Shown here one piece after another: positions 33,458-47,410 of a stretch of DNA of 64,000 nucleotides. Each line of letters starts with the position of its first letter. Position 1 is the first letter of the stretch. The translations under genes and the position numbers were made by a program. This stretch comes from Progne subis subis (Eukaryota > Chordata > Aves > Passeriformes > Hirundinidae), in the NCBI GenBank assembly GCA_022316685.1, contig JAKJHU010000109.1, positions 1,240,001 through 1,304,000 on the forward strand. The letters run 5' to 3'. The notes beneath the pieces are model-generated. The model made no database searches and was not told where the DNA came from. It worked only from the letters and a program-made list of their open reading frames with translations.

Positions 33458-36400
33458 CAAATTAATGTGCCACACTCATGAGCCAAACAGGTGAAGCTCA
33501 TTATATGCCTCCCCCAGAAGCACATAACCCAAGCAGTCAGCTCAATACTGTGTCCCCTGGGAGCTACACAGGAACAGCAGTCTCTCTAGAAGAATACACA
33601 GCTGGCCTGGGCTCAGCAGCTCAGGAGCAGGGCTATTTATTTTTTGCCTGACAAAAGTAATCAGCTATGCTGCAGTCACCAGAAAATTCCCCCTGCAGGA
33701 ACCTAGTGATGGACCCAAATGGTTCTCTAAGTGGTGAGAGAAGTAGAAATAAAACACGACTTCTCCTTTTTAAATTATTTAAACTAATATTGCTAGCAAT
33801 AAACACTGAGCCAGTAACCAGGAATTCTAATATCTTATTGCCAGACTTAGAGCACACATTTTTCATCCCGCCTGGTTAAGGTGATGCTGATTGTACACAG
33901 GTTAGGATCTGGGTCTGCAGAAATGGCATAACTGATCTCAGAGGGGGAAGAAATCACTGATAGTAAAGCAAAAGTAAAATTCAGCCTTCCTCATGTGGAA
34001 AGCTACCAGTTGCTGCACCTGCTGCTTTCTGAACCCAGCCTCCTTCCTCCTTTACAAGGGCACTTGTAAATCTACAGATGAGTAATAAAAGTGAAAAGCT
34101 CCCACAGAACATTTCCCTGTAATTCTGTGCCTGCAGAACATGACAGATGATCACCCTTAGCTCCCCTACGCCTCTTGTCTACCCAGTGTGCACAAAACCA
34201 GCTCGAGTGTTGCTCTCAGAGTCGTAACAGAAAGGAACCAGATGATGCACAGAAAGCAGTGGGTGGTTTGGATCTTACACTAATATGAAGTTCAATGAAA
34301 TTAGACTGAATCTGGCTTACCAGCATTTAGTTCTCCAGCTGGGTACTGGCAAACATAGCAAGAACCATCAGTGAAGTGGTTTCATGCATTTGCCAACCCA
34401 CTGGTCCCCCAGTGCTGTGATAAAATCGGAAGATGAACCAGCTGATGTGTTAAGCAAAAGAGAAGGAGGTGGGTAAAGGCAAGGAAGGAGTAAGAGGGTG
34501 CAAAGAATCAAGTTAGAGAAGGAAAAAATGTCTCTAGAAACTCAACAGTAAAACGGGTCTTGTGGGTAGTTAATTCACAAAAACATTGGGATTAACAAAT
34601 TGTGAGAGGTTTAAAGGAGCAAAATCAGAGGGGTTGGGAAAATAAGATTCAATGTAAATACCATCCTAATATGAAAAAAAAAAAGCCCCTATGAGTAAAA
34701 GCAAATACAACAAGGAAACACCCATCTCCTTAACTTCTGTAGTTAGTGACCTTATGCTTTATATTCAAAGCCTTGTTTCCTGGTAAGAGTTCTTATTCAT
34801 GTCACAATCCTGCCCAATTGGCCCCACTCGCTTTGGAACTTCACAGCTGACTGAAGCTGTGCTCACCAGAAGGGAAAGGCTTTGAACCCCTTCAGTACCT
34901 CTGCAGACAGGCAACCACCAGCAGAGAGAAATCCCAATACGCTCATCTTGATTAATCAGGGGACCTGTACTAGAAACAGCCTTGCAAACCAGACTCCATT
35001 TTCTGCCAGTTCCAAAATTCCTGGGTCTGACCTACTCATGACTGCAAACAATTCTTGAATGACCCAAGCAACTAAAGAGAATAAGGCTGAGTGTCAGAGT
35101 TTCTGGGGTTTCTTGGTGTTTTTAGGCAGTAGAAGCTGCTTAAATTATGGCACAACATAGCATTGTATGTAGTTGGGTGCTAACCCCAATTAAAATACTT
35201 AGCTTACTCTACATAAAAACCCACTACCTACCATGGGGACCGAGAGCCTTAATTCTTTGCATGACCTCAGGCAAAGCAGGGTCTTCAGATACTTTGAAGA
35301 GTTGACAGACAGTGGACAAAGGATTTCCCCATGGATACACACAAACATCCCCCGCAGGCATTCTGGTATTCAGTGTCTGTGCTTCCAGCTCTCACCTACA
35401 CAAGCGTCCTTCTTGCCTTGACAAGCTGGCTGCCTGCAGTTTTGTGGAACCTGTCTCCTCAGACACTTGCCTGACTTGCAGCATTGCAGGGCTCTAAGCA
35501 CAAGCTCCAAATCCTCTGTACTTCTGGTTTAGATCCCCCTCTGTACTTCTCGTTTAGATCCTCATTTCTCAAAGTGCTCCTGATGGCAGCATAGCCACAA
35601 GCAGGTGGTACAGCAGCCCTTCAAGTGGTTTTAAAAGCACTGCATCCTTTCCAGCACTTTAGTTTTGGAGTGTGGTTCCTAGTTAGTTCAAAACTATCTT
35701 CTGTGAAGACTGCAATATAAAGTGAAGTATCAGGCATAGTCTTTCCAGCTGGGAGTAATTTATCTTCTGTACCACCTTCTATGAGATTCCGTCTCTTCCT
35801 ATTGCAGCTGCCTGAAAACAGCCTGTACAAATAATATTAATAAAACACTAATCTGCTTTAATTGAAGTATTTTCCAATTGTGCACAATAAGGTAATATGA
35901 AACACCCTGAAGATAATTTTTTTGAAAAGCACTGGAGCCAACATAAACCTCAATAATTGCTTGGCGAAGCATAAGGAAGAAAAAGACCCGTGGGATCTGC
36001 AGTTTCCTGCAGGCTCACATCCGTGCTACCCTCTGCTCAAACACGATACAAGAGCCAGGACAGATAGGTTCCACTGGCGTTTCCAGTATAGCTGTGCTTT
36101 GGAGAGTATAGCTGGAATATTAACAACATGACTCTTGGTTTAAAGGAAGCAGCACTTCACACTAACGGTGTGTGTGCTCAGTAGAGAAATAGAAATCAAT
36201 TCTATTGCTGCAGCTTTGGAGGTGTGCCTGGGAAGGGAACCCACACAGACATGGAATGGGTAGTGGGAAGTAAGACATGAGACAGGAGAGTCCTTGGAAC
36301 ACAAGCTGGCAGAGGCAGAACTTGGGAAAGCTGGGGGATGTGATATTTCCTCTTACTCACCACTCAGCAGCTGACTTCAGTCAAAGAGAAATGCAAGGGG

Positions 36401-38656
36401 TGGGGGAAAATGCTAATACATGCAAATATTCTGTGCTCCCTCATGACCACCCTTCTCTGAAACTGTTCTACCAAGAGATCCAGCTGGTCACAGAAAGTCT
36501 GGAACAGTTCCTCCGATTCCTCTGTCAGCAGAGAGCTGTTCCATACAACATGAGTTTCCCAAAGCCATCTCTTGAAAGCCTTGTGCACTACTGAACAGCT
36601 CCTTCCTCTCTCTTCCCTCAGCTCCAGCTATCAAACCCCTACAGATCTGCTTTGAGAGCAGTAGGGAAATTCTGTTCGCTTGAAAATCCAATTTCATTCC
36701 CAACACAGATATTTGAATCTTCATAATCCACACTTTTATGCTCTCCTGTGCCAATCACTGCAGTCTCCCTGATCCCAGTGCTGGTAGCCCAAAGCCAGAA
36801 AGAACCACTAGCTCAGAGAAACACAAGACAGTTTGATTATAAGTGGATCATAAATTTTGCAGGTTAAAAAAGAGCTTTTTCTTGTGAAAATTAGGCAAAA
36901 CCCAAGGGATTCATCTAAAAGAGAAGTTTTTGAATCTTGGAATGATACACTTTATCAAAGTTAGCTTCCCTTGATGTTGCTAAAGACACTAGGAAAGGCC
37001 TGTGGCCTCTTTAATAGCCATTCCCATATACTAGGGGATGATGATAAATTTTTAAAAAACAGCAATTTAAAATTCTTTGTCCCAACAAATTTAGCCTTTA
37101 AAAAGAAATCAAGCATTAAAAGCTCTGAGCAGCTTGTCCCCCTTTCTCAGACAGTGTAACTGAATCCTGAAGAAGCTGGTTTCCAACACCTTGATTTCCA
37201 ACTCCTTTCATGTCACATTCTAAGACTGCTTTACCTCTGTGTTTCAACGCCAGCAGCCTCAGAGACATCGTTTTCTCAAAGTGCAGGGATAAAGGATCTC
37301 AGGTCACTGGGAGGGCTGGGAGGCTTTGGACAAACCTCACAGCACCAATGACAAAGGATTCACCTTTCTCTCAGGTGCTCACATTCAGCAGCTGTGTTCA
37401 GGTGAAAAGTAACTCTTGACTGACAGCTGTTACAACAGTTAATTGCTCTTAGAACTAACTGAAACCTCAATAAAATGGTATCTAAGTAGAAAAGAGTCAT
37501 GTAAATCATAAGAAGTCAGGACACATCTGTCAGACACAAGGTAGGGGCAGGCAGAGATACCCAGCCTAGCTCAGAATTTCAGAGTGCACATGCTTCAAAC
37601 CAAGCATCTTCCTACTCCCAGTGGAAAGCAGCCATCTAAATGAAAAGAATTTTTAAAAGAGGAATGTGAGTATTTTTAAAACTCTGGGAAAGGAAATCAG
37701 TGGCAATCAGAAGCATTTCACCTCTGGGTATCTCCAGTTCAGTGCGTGCAATATTTACAACCTATTCAAAATTAGAGCATTTTGATTGGAATTATGGGAA
37801 TACAAAACATTCATTAAAACATTTTCAGCAAGAAAAAGCCTCACAAAATTGGTTCAGTGTTGATCTGACCTGATCTGACTGGTTTTATGCCAGTCCCACT
37901 AAATTACTCCTATTGCCTCAAATGGGACCGTAAAAAGAACATAAGAGACATGGTTCTGGCCTAGTCAAAACAGGGTGGCTTTTGTCCCCTTGCATGCTGG
38001 CATGCTTCAGACTGCCATAAATAAGGAGCAGATGGAACACAGATTGCACTGGGTAGAACTCAAAATAGGTTTTTGGCTATGGAAGAGAGTCGTCTCTGAA
38101 GCCTCTCAGTAACATATTAAAAACTGTAAGGTTCCAGTTGAATTCTAAAAATACACCACCTTTACTGACAAGCAAATGTATCCCATGTTTATATTTAGCT
38201 CATAGCCACTTTCAGAGCGACTGCTGTTGAGTTTTATGTGACAACAGGGCCACTATTGTTTTTGACCACACACTGGGATAGACATGTCACAAACCCAGTT
38301 TGACAGATTTTATGGACTGCTGGAGAGAAATTGCACAGACATGCTGCAGCAGGCGGTGGTCAAAGTGCTATGACCTTCCTGGAGAAGCATCCTTAGAAGG
38401 ACGGCCCAGAAGCACAGGTGCATCTGCTGCCTGCTGAGTGATTTCAAGCTCTTCAGTGAAATCAACCCTTCAGGGCAATGCTGAGTGATTTCAAGCTCTT
38501 CAGGGTGATGCTGAAGAAAGAGATGGAGCCTTCATATGGAGTTCTACAGGAGTCTTTAATCAGCACCTTCTTCCTTAGAGTCCAGTGATGAAGTACCAAC
38601 GGGCCAGCAAAACCAGGGGGTTATATAGGGAAGGCAGGGGGCGGGGTAAAACATCT

Positions 38657-38776
38657 GAGCCAATCGGCTGAGGGATCCAGGGCAGAGCCAATCGGCTGAG
38701 GGATCCAGGGCAGAGCCAATCAGCTGAGGGATCCAGGGCAGAGCCAATCAGCTGAGGGATCAAGGGGAGGACCAAT
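38657..38776. repeat. 28-bp tandem repeat carrying a CCAAT box in each unit
   Basis: Units start at 38657, 38685, 38713, 38741 and 38769, each with GAGCCAATC or a close variant, GGCTGAGGGATC and AGGG. The fifth unit is broken at its CCAAT by the inserted LTR and continues after it at 39446 (CCAATCAACAGAGGG). CCAAT boxes spaced 28 bp apart, 30-150 bp upstream of a minus-strand TATA box, look like an NF-Y-type enhancer-promoter array. Confidence 0.85.
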
Positions 38777-39445
38777 TGTTGAGGTTTAAGTTTCCTGTAG
38801 AATTCCCATCCCCCCAAATTGCTAGGAGACTAAATATCGATAGTTACAGAGTGCTTAAACTGGACAAAGGAAGCTGATCACTTGGTTTTGGGGGAGGGAG
38901 GAGGCTCCCTGGGAGAGCTGAGGTGGGGGCTCACGGCTCTCAGTCTTGTGGGGAGCACAGTTTGGGCGACTGCTGGCTGCCTGGAGTCCACGGTTAATGG
39001 AGGAGTTTGGTCCTGGGAATTCTATCATCTGTTGGAGTGCCCAGGAATTCGGAGCTTCTTCGCTGTCCTGCTGGATTTTGGGTCAGCCGGGTCCAGCTGC
39101 TGCGGGTTCTCCGGCACTGCCCACTTCATCTGCCAGGGCACCCCCTGCCTGCTGAGGACAGTCCACCGCTTCCAGCTTCCAGCCATCAGCGCCGGAGCTT
39201 TCCACCGTTTGCCCTCGGGGTTCTTGGTTCTGTTTTCCTGTTATTATAATTGTTGTTGTTGTTTGTCTGTCCTGTTATATTTACTAGTAAAGGACTGTTA
39301 TTCCTTCCCCATAGCTCTGACCAAAAAGTTGGGGTTTTTTTAATCTTCCAAATTTTAATAACACGGAGGGAAGGATTTGAATTCCTCATTTCATAGAGAG
39401 GCCTGCCTCTCCTTAGCAGACACCTGTCTTTTTCAAACCAAGACA
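38777..39445 (+). mobile_element. Solo ERVL-like LTR, plus orientation, with 5-bp target duplication
   Basis: A 669-bp element with TG...CA ends (TGTTGAGGTTTAAG to CAAACCAAGACA), flanked by CCAAT on both sides (38772-38776 and 39446-39450). A 5-bp duplication fits ERVL-type integration. It is the best-bounded member of the four related LTRs in the window. Its frame of about 150 codons is LTR sequence, not a gene. It inserted into an older LTR and is therefore younger than that LTR. Confidence 0.85.
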
Positions 39446-39724
39446 CCAATCAACAGAGGGATTAGGGGGGAAGTAAAGAGAAAGGGCCAACGGGGTACAA
39501 AAGATTTACAGAGCTCTTGCAAAGCCTCTTGGGGGTAACACATTTCCTCACCATAGCAGAGAGAGCTGTCTGCCAGGGTTTCTTCCTGAGGGGGTTGTGT
39601 TTATATACTGTTTGGTTTGGCTGCTCTTTTTTCCAGGGGAGCGTGTTTATATTATTGTCTGGCTTCTCTCCAAGGGAGTGTATTTATATTAATGCTATCT
39701 GGTTTAACAACCTCCAGACAGACA

Positions 39725-41302
39725 TACATAAGTTAATTATACAGGATTAAAAACAAACAAACAAACAAAAAAAACCCACCAAAAAAACCCCAAACCAGAA
39801 CATGTAGTAAGTCATATGCTTTGTTTATCACTTTATATGACTACTTAGGAAACAAATAAATGACCCAGTGAGTCACATCTATTACGTGCTGAATCAAATG
39901 TTTTACTACTCAATCAGATTCCTCATCTCTTCAAACAGAAACATAGTTTCTTAAACTAGAGGCAATATATTGCCCTGTATGTCATATAACATGGTTTCCA
40001 GCCACTGAGAAAAACCACAGAAGCAATGAGGTGCACATGGAAGGTAAAGATAAGGTCACAGATGCCGCTGGGTAGAGCTGCACCGGTGGGCTCTGTGTGG
40101 CTCAGGGACAGCACAGGCTGGAAATAGATAGGAGGTGTGCCCGCCTTGGGCACTGCAGCTGCCCACTTGGCACCAGCTTGGTGTGCTGAAGGCAAGGCCA
40201 TCAGCTCAGCCCTGGAAGGTTAAGAGCTACAAATAACCAACAAATGTCCATCCATCAATCTGGGCTGTCACAGGAGTTTACTGTTTGGGAGGAAGACTCA
40301 GCTTTTTATTCAGCATCAGCACCTCACTTCCACCAACCCCCTGAAATATCAATAATTTGTGTGGGTTTCCTTCCTTGGAAAAATGAATGTCTCCTGGGTT
40401 CTCGTAAGCACAACTGCCACAAAGGATAGTAAAGCCCAGAAGTGGTTACAAAACTGAGGCACTCATAATGATTTCCTTTCAGTCATAAATTATTAAATTG
40501 ACACAACAGAATCTCAAGACTAATGATAGTAGAATCTGTCAGTATGTGAGATGCTATGAGACTGTGAATTAAATCCCATTATTGCCCTAAATTATGGATA
40601 AATTTCTCCTTTTCCTCAGTGATATGAAACATATTTTTTCTTCAGGGCAGTTAGATGATGTCAGCACAAATTACTGCTTTCCACATAGTGCAGATGATAG
40701 AACCAGAGGCATTAAAGAAACTTTAAAAAGCCAAATGTGAAGAGACAGAAGGAGCTGCTTCCTTTGACTTGGAAATAACAAATTCTGCTGTGGTATGATG
40801 GGTATGGCTAAAGAAAAAAAACTTTAATTTGAGACACTGATGGAGCTTCAAAAGCTTCACGTACTTAAAAAGCTTAATTCAAGTCTGGGTTCTTGCTCCA
40901 AATTACCAAAACACCCATAAAACAGAAGTGCCTGTCTTTAGATACTCATGTCTCTCTGTTAAATGTATATTGATGTGTAATACTGAGAGGCTGAGTTATT
41001 ATCTAGCAAACTAAGAAGCTCTATTTTCAGCTTGGAAAAATAATGAATATGCAATTTGAGTGTTTTTCTAAATGGCTTCCTATTCTTTTAATTTTTCTTA
41101 GTATATCAAAGTTGAAGGAAGGGCAGAGGAAATGCTAGTGGTTACATGACAGTTCACAAGTTCTATACATGGCAAAGTTTGCAGACAGTAATAGGATCTT
41201 TTACTAGATCAAGTGTGATAACCACAAAAAATCCCAATAGGTTGTCAAACATATGACTCTGTATTGGATTATGTAACCTAAAAATGTGTATTCTATTTCA
41301 TC
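39725..41302. other. Intergenic DNA
   Basis: Starts with a (CAAA)n-type A-rich tract near 39750-39800, then AT-rich single-copy-looking sequence. No gene or RNA seen. Confidence 0.55.
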
Positions 41303-41917
41303 TGTTGAAAGCTGTTTTTTGGGGGATGTTTTATCCTTCTCTCACCCTTTCAGCGGAGAGGGGGCAGATGCCTTCTGATAATGCCCCAGCCATTAAACCC
41401 AGGTGGGGCAGTGTTCCTTATCTCTGTCACCTCCCCTCCACCCTCCAGGGGGACATCTTCTGATAATGGGCCATTAGGGCCCACCAATGACATGACACAT
41501 TCCATCATCCCATTGGGAGATGCTCCACACAGTGGGGAGGAGCCAGCTGAGCCCTGCTGGATAAAAACTGGGACTGAAGGAGACAAGGGATCTGGGTTTT
41601 CCATTGGATTCCTGGAGGAAGACTGGACCCATCTCTCCCACCACTGGACTTTCTACAGGACCATCTCTACTCCACAGAACCACATCTGCTACTCCAGGAG
41701 GACTTATTTAGACTGCTTCCAACACCCTGACCAACAGGGTGCCAGGTGGTATCCCTGACTCTGTCAAGGGTTTACTGTTACCTGTTCCCGTATCTTTGCC
41801 TGAAAGCCCCTAATTGCAAAATGATAATAAGTTGGAGGGAAGGGGGGTTTACATTCTCCATTCCAAGGGAGGCTCTAGCATTCCCTGGCAGACAACTGTC
41901 TTTCAAAACCACAGACT
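41303..41917 (+). repeat. Solo ERVL-like LTR of a related subfamily, plus orientation
   Basis: Opens TGTTGAAAGCTG and closes with the GACAACTGTCTTTCAAAACC end shared with the other ERVL-like LTRs. The central part differs, so this is another subfamily. A TATA-like GGATAAAAACTGGG lies near 41560. A terminal CA is not obvious and I found no target duplication; the right border is approximate. Confidence 0.6.
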
Positions 41918-44900
41918 CTATAAATTTTTTTCTTACTTGAGATAGAAATACTGAATTTTCAAATCTAAGACCTGGAAATTTCTTCATTATCCTGCATAAT
42001 ATCCCTTTATTATGCTTCCACTACTCCCCTGTGCGCACCAACAGCCAAGCTCTTGGTTGCCATCTGCTGTTCCTGCTCCTACAAGTCACCACTTTTGTCA
42101 GCATGGGCAGGCCACAGCAAGGAGTCTCCAAGAATTGTTAGGAACAGGCACAGCTGCTGCTTTCACACACAGCCTGGGGTCCAGCTGGTCACATGGGGAG
42201 GAATCAGTGTCCTCTCAAAATGAAGAGCACGAGTGGGGAGGCCAGGTTCAGTAGCAGCAGATCCACGAGATTGGCTGTAGTTCATTTGGTGACCAGGGCA
42301 TTGGTATGAAAGCCTTCCTTGCCAGGGCTGCCTTCCTTGTGGCCAAGTCTGTACTCGCCATCTCTGTGACTGGCAGCACTCCCTGCTGCCAGTTCCTGCT
42401 CCTGTCCTGTCCCTGCCTGTGGACAGAACTAAAAAAGATCCTGCTTAGTCTTCCACTTCAGCTCTGGCACCATTACCTCCTTCATCCAACATGGAGTTCC
42501 ATCTCCCAGCTATCTGCTCTGGCAGCAGACTTATGAGTTCCAATTCTCCCAGTGCCTGCTGCTTCCCAAGCTGAGAAGATACAAAGGCCCTAAATTTAAA
42601 GAATTAATTTTGGAGCTTCTCTCTAGACAAAAATTAAGGTTGTATCTGCCTCTCCACCTGTGAGACATTTTCCACCTCTGTTTTCGGTTCCATCCTTCTC
42701 TGCAGTCAGCAGGAACAATCTGACTTTTACCCAAACACTTTTAAGTGACCTTGAGGAAAGTCGTATTGAAAATTTTATGTATAGTGGCCTCCCATATTCA
42801 CAGAAACACATGCCCTGCTAATCTGTCCTAGGCACATTTCTTTACATTTAACATGTTCAATGAATCAGTTTAGAGAGACCAAATTAACTCCATGGCAGGC
42901 AAGCCCACTATCCATTTCATTTGCTTGTAAGGAAAGCAAAAGCTTCTTTGGTAGTAGAAGTGTGAAAACTAAAATACTACACAGCTTCCCTGTGTTTTCA
43001 TGATTTTTTTCATTCCTTGCCATCCAAGCCCTTTACAAACATTAGTTAATTCTTTGAAAATCCTTATCTTTGCGCTACACCTGGGGAAAATGAAGCACTG
43101 AGCAAGGGTGGTACTTATTTAAACACAGCCCCAGAGGCACATGGTAGAGCTGAGAACAAAGCCCGTGTCTTTTGGCTCTCAGTCTTGTATCCTAAAGCCC
43201 TATTTTTTAGTGCACTTTTTCAATTTTCTCATTTTGAAATGTAGCAGTTCTAAATAAAAAGCTCAAACAGTACAGTTGTCCTTAGCTCTTCTCTTCCTTC
43301 TCCATTTGAAGGGATGTGCAGATACAGAAGTTACAATTCCCTCCACCATGGGCGCAGGAGAGAAAGCTTTGCACTGTGCCACAAACGGTTGAGAGTTTAT
43401 CTTTTTTCTGGCACACAAGTGATCTCAGTAACAGGCAATTAATCCACAAATGCCAATGTCTCATCCTAAAAGACCAGAGCCATTACTATCCTGGCACGGG
43501 CCCAACAAGAAAGCAAGGAGGGAGGTAGCAGTGGGCCGGTCTGTCTCACTGAAGAGCAATGGTTAGAATTCAAGTAAAACTCTTCACGATTTTGCAGTGA
43601 ATGTGTTCTGCACCACAGCACTGCTGGCTTTTCCAGATGACTGGGTATGTACTTATCTATTCCTACTGACATCCTATACTGACAGTATAGAGAGGCATCT
43701 TGAGAAGGAAAATCATTTTACTGCCAAAAAAGTGATCCTTCTAAGAAAAGTCTGGCCAGTACAAAATTTGCCAGCCTCATGGATAAAACTCGTATCACTC
43801 TACAGTCCAAGCAAATCTGCAGGTCTGGCCCTGCAACATTAAATTCCACAACGGCTTGACAATATCATGTTTGATTTATTCAGTGTCCAGCCTTTTGGTA
43901 GACAGTAGAGCTTTTCTCAAAAGCTTACCAATTACTGCAGAAAACACAGCAGTAGATGGTACTAAAATTTCAATCTGCATAGTTGACTGTGCATTTGTCT
44001 TAGCACAGGCTGCTCACTCTTTACACTTGAAATGATGATGTTATATTTCACAGCAATGTTATATGCATTATAATTTTTGACACCTATGGTAAATAGTTTT
44101 TTGCTGTAGTTTTTTGCTATAGGGTTTTTCACATATTTCAGTAGAAATGTGTAAATACTGAAAAAGCTGGAAATAAACCTTTAGTAACTGATTCTTACTA
44201 GGCTTTGTTTGATAATAAAGAAAGTGATGAGGATTAAGAGGGGAAATTTAGAAAACACTGTGAATACTAAGAACTTACAAATGGACTTTTACCAAGGGAT
44301 GTGATACACTCTGTTGTTACAACAAAGCTGGAAATTGCACAGCAATTACACTGATTTGGCAGGTAAACAAGCACAGTTTTTTAGTTAGAATAATGTCGCA
44401 AGATAGATAAACTTAAGAAATTGTTTCCTACTCTACCTTTAGAGGTTTTACTTCAGAAAGTAAGAGCACACAAAAATGCTTATGCTGCATATAGAAGATA
44501 GATATTGCCAGGGATGTGCACATATTTAGCCCCTTTTTATTAACTTCATACAAAATACAGGCATTGCAAGAAAGGCTAAAGCTTCCAATATTTTCTCAGA
44601 ATGCATTACTGTTTGCCAGTCATATAATGGGCACTCAACAAGTTTTCGTGCAATAAATCTCAAAGCAAGTAAGAGGAAGCAAAAGAAGACTAATAAAAAT
44701 AAGACTATCAGCTCCAAAATAGCATAACCACCTCCAGCTGATGCTTCTGCAGTGCTTTGGAGAGCTCTCTGGACTTGTTACACTTGTGCACTTCGAAGGT
44801 TAAAGATGTTAAAGGTAACCAGTGAGTGTTAGAGGCTTTAATATTATTGACTAAATACTCTACAAACACAATACACATGGAGCTCACAAAGCACATGGTG

Positions 44901-47410
44901 ACAGCTTCCAAAATTAACCAGAAAAGGAAAGCACTGTTCTTCCAGGAGTGACTTTGTCTGCCATCAGGCGTATTCCACAGCAGAAAGGTGGCTTTTCATT
45001 TTTCCATAATAATTAGTATTTTAACCATGAAAGCTGGAGTTGCATCCATTGCTACAGAGTCATTCCTGTTATTAACATTGTTCTATGAGTGCTATAAGTG
45101 GCAATTCTCTAGAATATTTTGGGGATTTGGAGCAGATTCTGATGGGATAACATATAGGACCATCATCTGAAACCCTAAAGGAGTGTTATTTTTCTGATAA
45201 TTTGTTATCATCCACAGCTGTTTTGCATGGCCCTTTGTTTTGCCTTGCCTGAAGACAGCTTATTAGAAATACCTGTACAAATTGGTTAGAACCCATCTGG
45301 GAAGGCAAATGCATTTACAGAACTGCTGTAGGAAACAGACTTTATGACACGATTACCCACATAGACACAGTCCATCACTGTAGAGTAAGCCTCTGGATGA
45401 AAATTAGTTCTCCAGTATAAAGCATCTACTAATCCAAAAAAAGCTTACTAAATTCCAAAGCTTTGGATTACAGTGGCCTAAATGTTCCACATACCCTTGC
45501 CCTTCCCACTAATTTCTACTAACAGTTGTGAGGACTTAGCTAAGCTCATCCAGCTGACAGTTACTGGAACTACAGTGCCACAGTTTTGGGTTGCCCTGCA
45601 GATTTTAAATCTGGCTGCACTACAGCACTGTGAAATGAAGCTGCAGCAGTATGATTTAACCCAAAAACATTAACACCAGAATGACTGAGGCATCCCACTT
45701 CTCTAATAGGACTGTAAGTGCACTTGTAAAGAAAAAAATTCCAGGAACGCAAAACGTTAGCTCCAGTACAGCTGTTCCAGTGAACTCATCTATGTAGTGG
45801 TAAGCAGGGAAAACCAGGATTTTAGCTGCAGAGCCCTCTGGGTATTTGCAGAAGTTACCTGTAAAACGTTCAAATTTTCAAGCGAACAGAAAACAACGTG
45901 AGCCTTGGTGCTGATGACATGAGCCAGGACTTTGGCGGATATCATTAACTTCACACTTATAAGGGGCTCGGCAAAAAAAAAAAAAAAAAAAAAAGCAACT
46001 AGTTAACATTTCCTGCAGCAATTTTCAACCAGAAAGTGACAGCTGTTCTGTTAGTGCAACATTAAGTCAGTTCTAAGTTTCCTGAAACTTCATTTCAGGA
46101 TCACAACTACTGGAAACTAACTGTGCCCTTCCACCCAGAAGCAGTTATTTTTGCAGCAAACTCCCTGTACCTATACTTGTGTCATTAAGGAAGCCAGCTC
46201 TATGCTGGGTTGTTCCCACTTTGAAAGCTCCAGCACTTCTGACTGGTTCTTTCCTAATGCAAACAGCAGTTAGAAAACTGGAAATCACCGTGATAAATTC
46301 ACAGAAGGGGACTGCCAGTTTCCCTGGACACTTGAACATCTTGTGTTCCTCACGCATCTACGGCACACAAAGCATCACAGCACCAGAACACCCCCCAGCC
46401 AGTTCAGGGGATGGCTCCCTGCCTGCCATTCTCACAGGGCATTAACATGCAAATCCACAATATCACATATACTAATATCTGCTAAGAAGGATTTCATTTT
46501 GGGACCTCAACTTAACAAATGGAATCCTGCAACATCACTGCTGGCGAAAACAATTGCAGAGCACGAGTGATGAAGGAAGATGTTGAGTGCTCTGTGAGAA
46601 TAAATGAATGCAAGTGGATGGCAAAGGAAGGAATATGAAAACCAGCTGTGGTAATTCCTCCCTTCCACCTCAGCTTCAGCAGGATAACCCAAGCATGGTC
46701 TGTGTCCCTTTGGCTCTGTGAGGGCCCACTGCTTTGGTGAAGCAATCCCCACTTGTTTTGTTAGACCCTGAACTGCGACTCAGCTCGCAAGCACCAAGCA
46801 GCAGAAGATGGTACAAGCACAGAGACTTCAGGGGCCACACATCTGCTCCTTCTACAACCACTGCAAAAGAGGCTGGGTTGGCAGATGGAAGATTTGCCTT
46901 TGGGGAGAACTAGGTCAGATATCAGAAAGTAACAACTGAGAAACAGATGCAGTCTCTCTTCCCCATCACACTGGTACTTCGTTCAAACACACTCTTATTA
47001 ACTGAAAGTGCAGCTCTGTGAGAGCAATTCCCTGTACATTATGAGAGACAGCCTTGCCCAGCAGGCTCAGGAGTGTAGCAAGGTCTCTGATGTACAAGCC
47101 TCTGACAAGGCACATGACAAGCACACTGTCCTGAGAAGCACAAAGTGGAAGGCTTGAGATAAAGACTTTACTTGGGACACATCTCCTACCTTTTTTGACT
47201 GTTATAAGAGAACAATTTTCTAAGGTCTCTTTTTACATGCTGTTGATTAAACACGAGAAAAACAGAGAAATAAGTGTTATATTTTCATGCAGTTAGTCTA
47301 TTTGCTAGGACTGCACTGGTCTTTTTTAAGTCAAGTAGATTTCCCCACTTTGACTGTTCTGTTTGTCTCACTGAAACCATACACAATCCTCCTTGGGTCC
47401 CACACTATTT
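41918..47410. other. Intergenic DNA upstream of CHRNB4
   Basis: No supported gene. It contains a 22-base A-run at 45973-45994 and only short chance frames. Regulatory elements of CHRNB4 could lie here but none is recognisable by sequence alone. Confidence 0.55.

Larger units (their letters stand above)
27780..38500. other. Intergenic DNA, no gene recognised
   Basis: Over 10 kb of mostly AT-rich sequence. I found only short frames without family resemblance, a 30-bp palindrome at 29503-29532, a 33-base A-run at 33421-33453, and a 25-bp-period duplication near 35513-35560. No exon with matching splice sites, no RNA gene and no CpG island is supported. Confidence 0.55.
38540..39724 (-). repeat. 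LTR-like promoter unit, minus orientation, split by another LTR
   Basis: On the minus strand this shows a CCAAT array (38657-38776), a TATA box (CCCTATATAACC, about 38621-38630) and an ATTAAA polyadenylation motif (38555-38560) in promoter order, which is the U3-R layout of a retroviral LTR. The U3 is interrupted by the solo LTR at 38777-39445 and resumes at 39446. The resumed part contains three loose repeats of a GTGTTTATAT-type motif between about 39595 and 39700. Outer borders are uncertain and no target duplication was found. Confidence 0.5.

Noticed and set aside
38882..39343. 153-codon frame with Cys-rich tail
   Set aside because: It lies inside a solo LTR with target duplication; the frame is chance and its relatives in other copies are disrupted.
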